Part shown: piece by piece, positions 5,146-5,937 of the stretch | Position numbering within the stretch: the first letter of the stretch is position 1 | Layout: each line of letters starts with the position of its first letter | NCBI GenBank assembly: GCA_017386965.1 | Contig: JAFOGE010000015.1 | Coordinates: 1 to 5,937 of the forward strand | DNA: 5,937 nucleotides | Source of the DNA: Clostridia bacterium | GTDB taxonomy: Bacteria; Bacillota; Clostridia; Oscillospirales; CAG-272 | Direction: 5' to 3' | Made by a program: the position numbers and the translations under genes | The notes under the pieces: model-generated | Told to the model about the DNA's origin: nothing | Seen by the model: the letters and a program-made list of their open reading frames with translations, nothing else | Database searches by the model: none

Positions 5146-5937
5146 ATGAGTGAAAAATTTTATCTGACCACAGCCATTGCCTACGCATCCAAGAAGCCGC
5201 ACTTCGGCAACACCTACGAGGCGATCATGACCGATGCCGTGGCGCGTTACCGCAAGGCACGCGGCTATGACGTCTTCCTGTGTACCGGAACGGATGAGCA
5301 CGGACAGAAGATCGAGGATCTTGCAAAGGATGCGGGCATTACTCCCAAAGCCTACGTGGATGGCGTTGCGGGCGAGATTCGCAAGCTCTGGGACGGTATG
5401 AACGTGGATTACGATCATTTCATCCGTACCACCGATGACTACCATGAGGCGGCCGTAAAGAAGATGTTCACCCGCTTCTACAATCAGGGCGATATTTATA
5501 AGAGCCGCTACGAGGGCTGGTATTGCGTGCCCTGTGAGTCCTTCTTCACCGATACGCAGGCGGCAGAGGGCAAGTGTCCCGATTGCGGACGCGAGGTCCA
5601 GCGCGCGAGCGAGGAGGCCTACTTCTTCAACATGAAGAAATACGCCGACCGTCTTATGGAGTATATCGACGCGCATCCCGGCTTCATCGAGCCCGAGAGC
5701 CGCAAGAAGGAGATCGTCAACAACTTCCTCAAGGCAGGACTGCAGGATCTTTGCGTATCCCGTACCTCCTTCACCTGGGGCATTCCCGTGGAGATCGATC
5801 CCAAGCACGTGACCTACGTCTGGCTTGACGCGCTGACCAACTATATCACCGCCATCGGCTACGATCCCGACAAGAGCTTTGCCGAGCAGAGCGAGAAGTT
5901 CAAGAAGTATTGGCCCGCCGACGTGCACATCATCGGC
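5146..5937 (+). CDS. metG: Methionyl-tRNA synthetase, N-terminal 264 residues (cut by window end)
   Basis: This class I synthetase charges tRNA-Met with methionine, using ATP. The reading frame is open to the last base of the window. The nucleotide-binding HIGH motif appears as HFGN (19-22, in KKPHFGNTYEA); GTDEHGQKI (48-56) follows, a standard MetRS block. The connective peptide carries one zinc knuckle, C127-x2-C130 and C144-x2-C147 (YCVPCESFF, then KCPDCG). Further on are EAYFFNMKKY, FLKAGLQDLCVSR, FTWGIPVE and the active-site region YVWLDALTNYI (224-234), with the frame ending in DVHIIG. The KMSKS loop and any C-terminal tRNA-binding domain lie beyond the window. The start is fixed by GGAGGAG at 5132-5138, seven bases before the ATG. 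It is the first gene of its transcript, divergent from the CmpB-like gene. Confidence 0.97.
   Translation, partial: MSEKFYLTTAIAYASKKPHFGNTYEAIMTDAVARYRKARGYDVFLCTGTDEHGQKIEDLAKDAGITPKAYVDGVAGEIRKLWDGMNVDYDHFIRTTDDYHEAAVKKMFTRFYNQGDIYKSRYEGWYCVPCESFFTDTQAAEGKCPDCGREVQRASEEAYFFNMKKYADRLMEYIDAHPGFIEPESRKKEIVNNFLKAGLQDLCVSRTSFTWGIPVEIDPKHVTYVWLDALTNYITAIGYDPDKSFAEQSEKFKKYWPADVHIIG

Noticed and set aside
5098..5928. Minus-strand open frame of 276 codons opposite metG
   Set aside because: An antisense shadow. The plus strand is methionyl-tRNA synthetase, open to the window end, with its promoter and ribosome binding site in place.

Overview
The window looks like chromosomal DNA from an anaerobic Firmicute of the class Clostridia, probably an uncultured or poorly studied Eubacteriales/Christensenellales-type lineage. 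The evidence is a Firmicutes-style L19 leader before rplS, strong AGGAGG-type ribosome binding sites, near-consensus sigma-A promoters, a SigH-like sigma factor, a DUF4364 protein and a PF06541 (CmpB-like) membrane protein. Family assignments come from reading the translations by eye, not from a database search. I see no mobile element, CRISPR array, rRNA or tRNA.

Layout from left to right. (1) Positions 1-485: the 3' part of a probable L19 leader RNA, rplS (ribosomal protein L19, +), and its terminator. (2) Positions 496-1585, minus strand: a SigH-like sigma-70 family factor followed by a small protein with two zinc ribbons. They are probably co-transcribed and end at a hairpin that faces the rplS terminator. 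(3) Positions 1586-1874: non-coding and AT-rich. It holds a perfect-consensus promoter (TTGACA, 16 bp, TATAAT) for the sigma gene, a short palindrome in that gene's leader, and a long imperfect inverted repeat of unknown purpose. (4) Positions 1875-2585: a DUF4364 gene (minus), then a compact divergent promoter region. (5) Positions 2586-3869: hom (homoserine dehydrogenase, +) with an unusual cysteine-rich C-terminus, followed by a strong bidirectional terminator. (6) Positions 3903-4953, minus strand: two overlapping membrane-protein genes, a CmpB-like PF06541 protein and a two-helix protein of unknown function, which share the hom terminator from the other side. (7) Positions 4954-5145: a divergent intergenic region with a strong extended -10 promoter for metG that carries a palindrome in its spacer. 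(8) Positions 5146-5937: the first 264 codons of metG (methionyl-tRNA synthetase, +), cut by the window end.

The genes belong to short, independent transcription units: translation (rplS, metG), aspartate-family amino acid synthesis (hom), transcription control (the sigma factor and perhaps DUF4364) and membrane proteins. The window is mostly ordinary core genome. The items most worth a second look are the cysteine cluster that replaces a recognisable ACT domain in Hom, the sigma/zinc-ribbon pair with its elaborate upstream region, the long inverted repeat at 1758-1837, and the uncharacterised membrane-protein pair.
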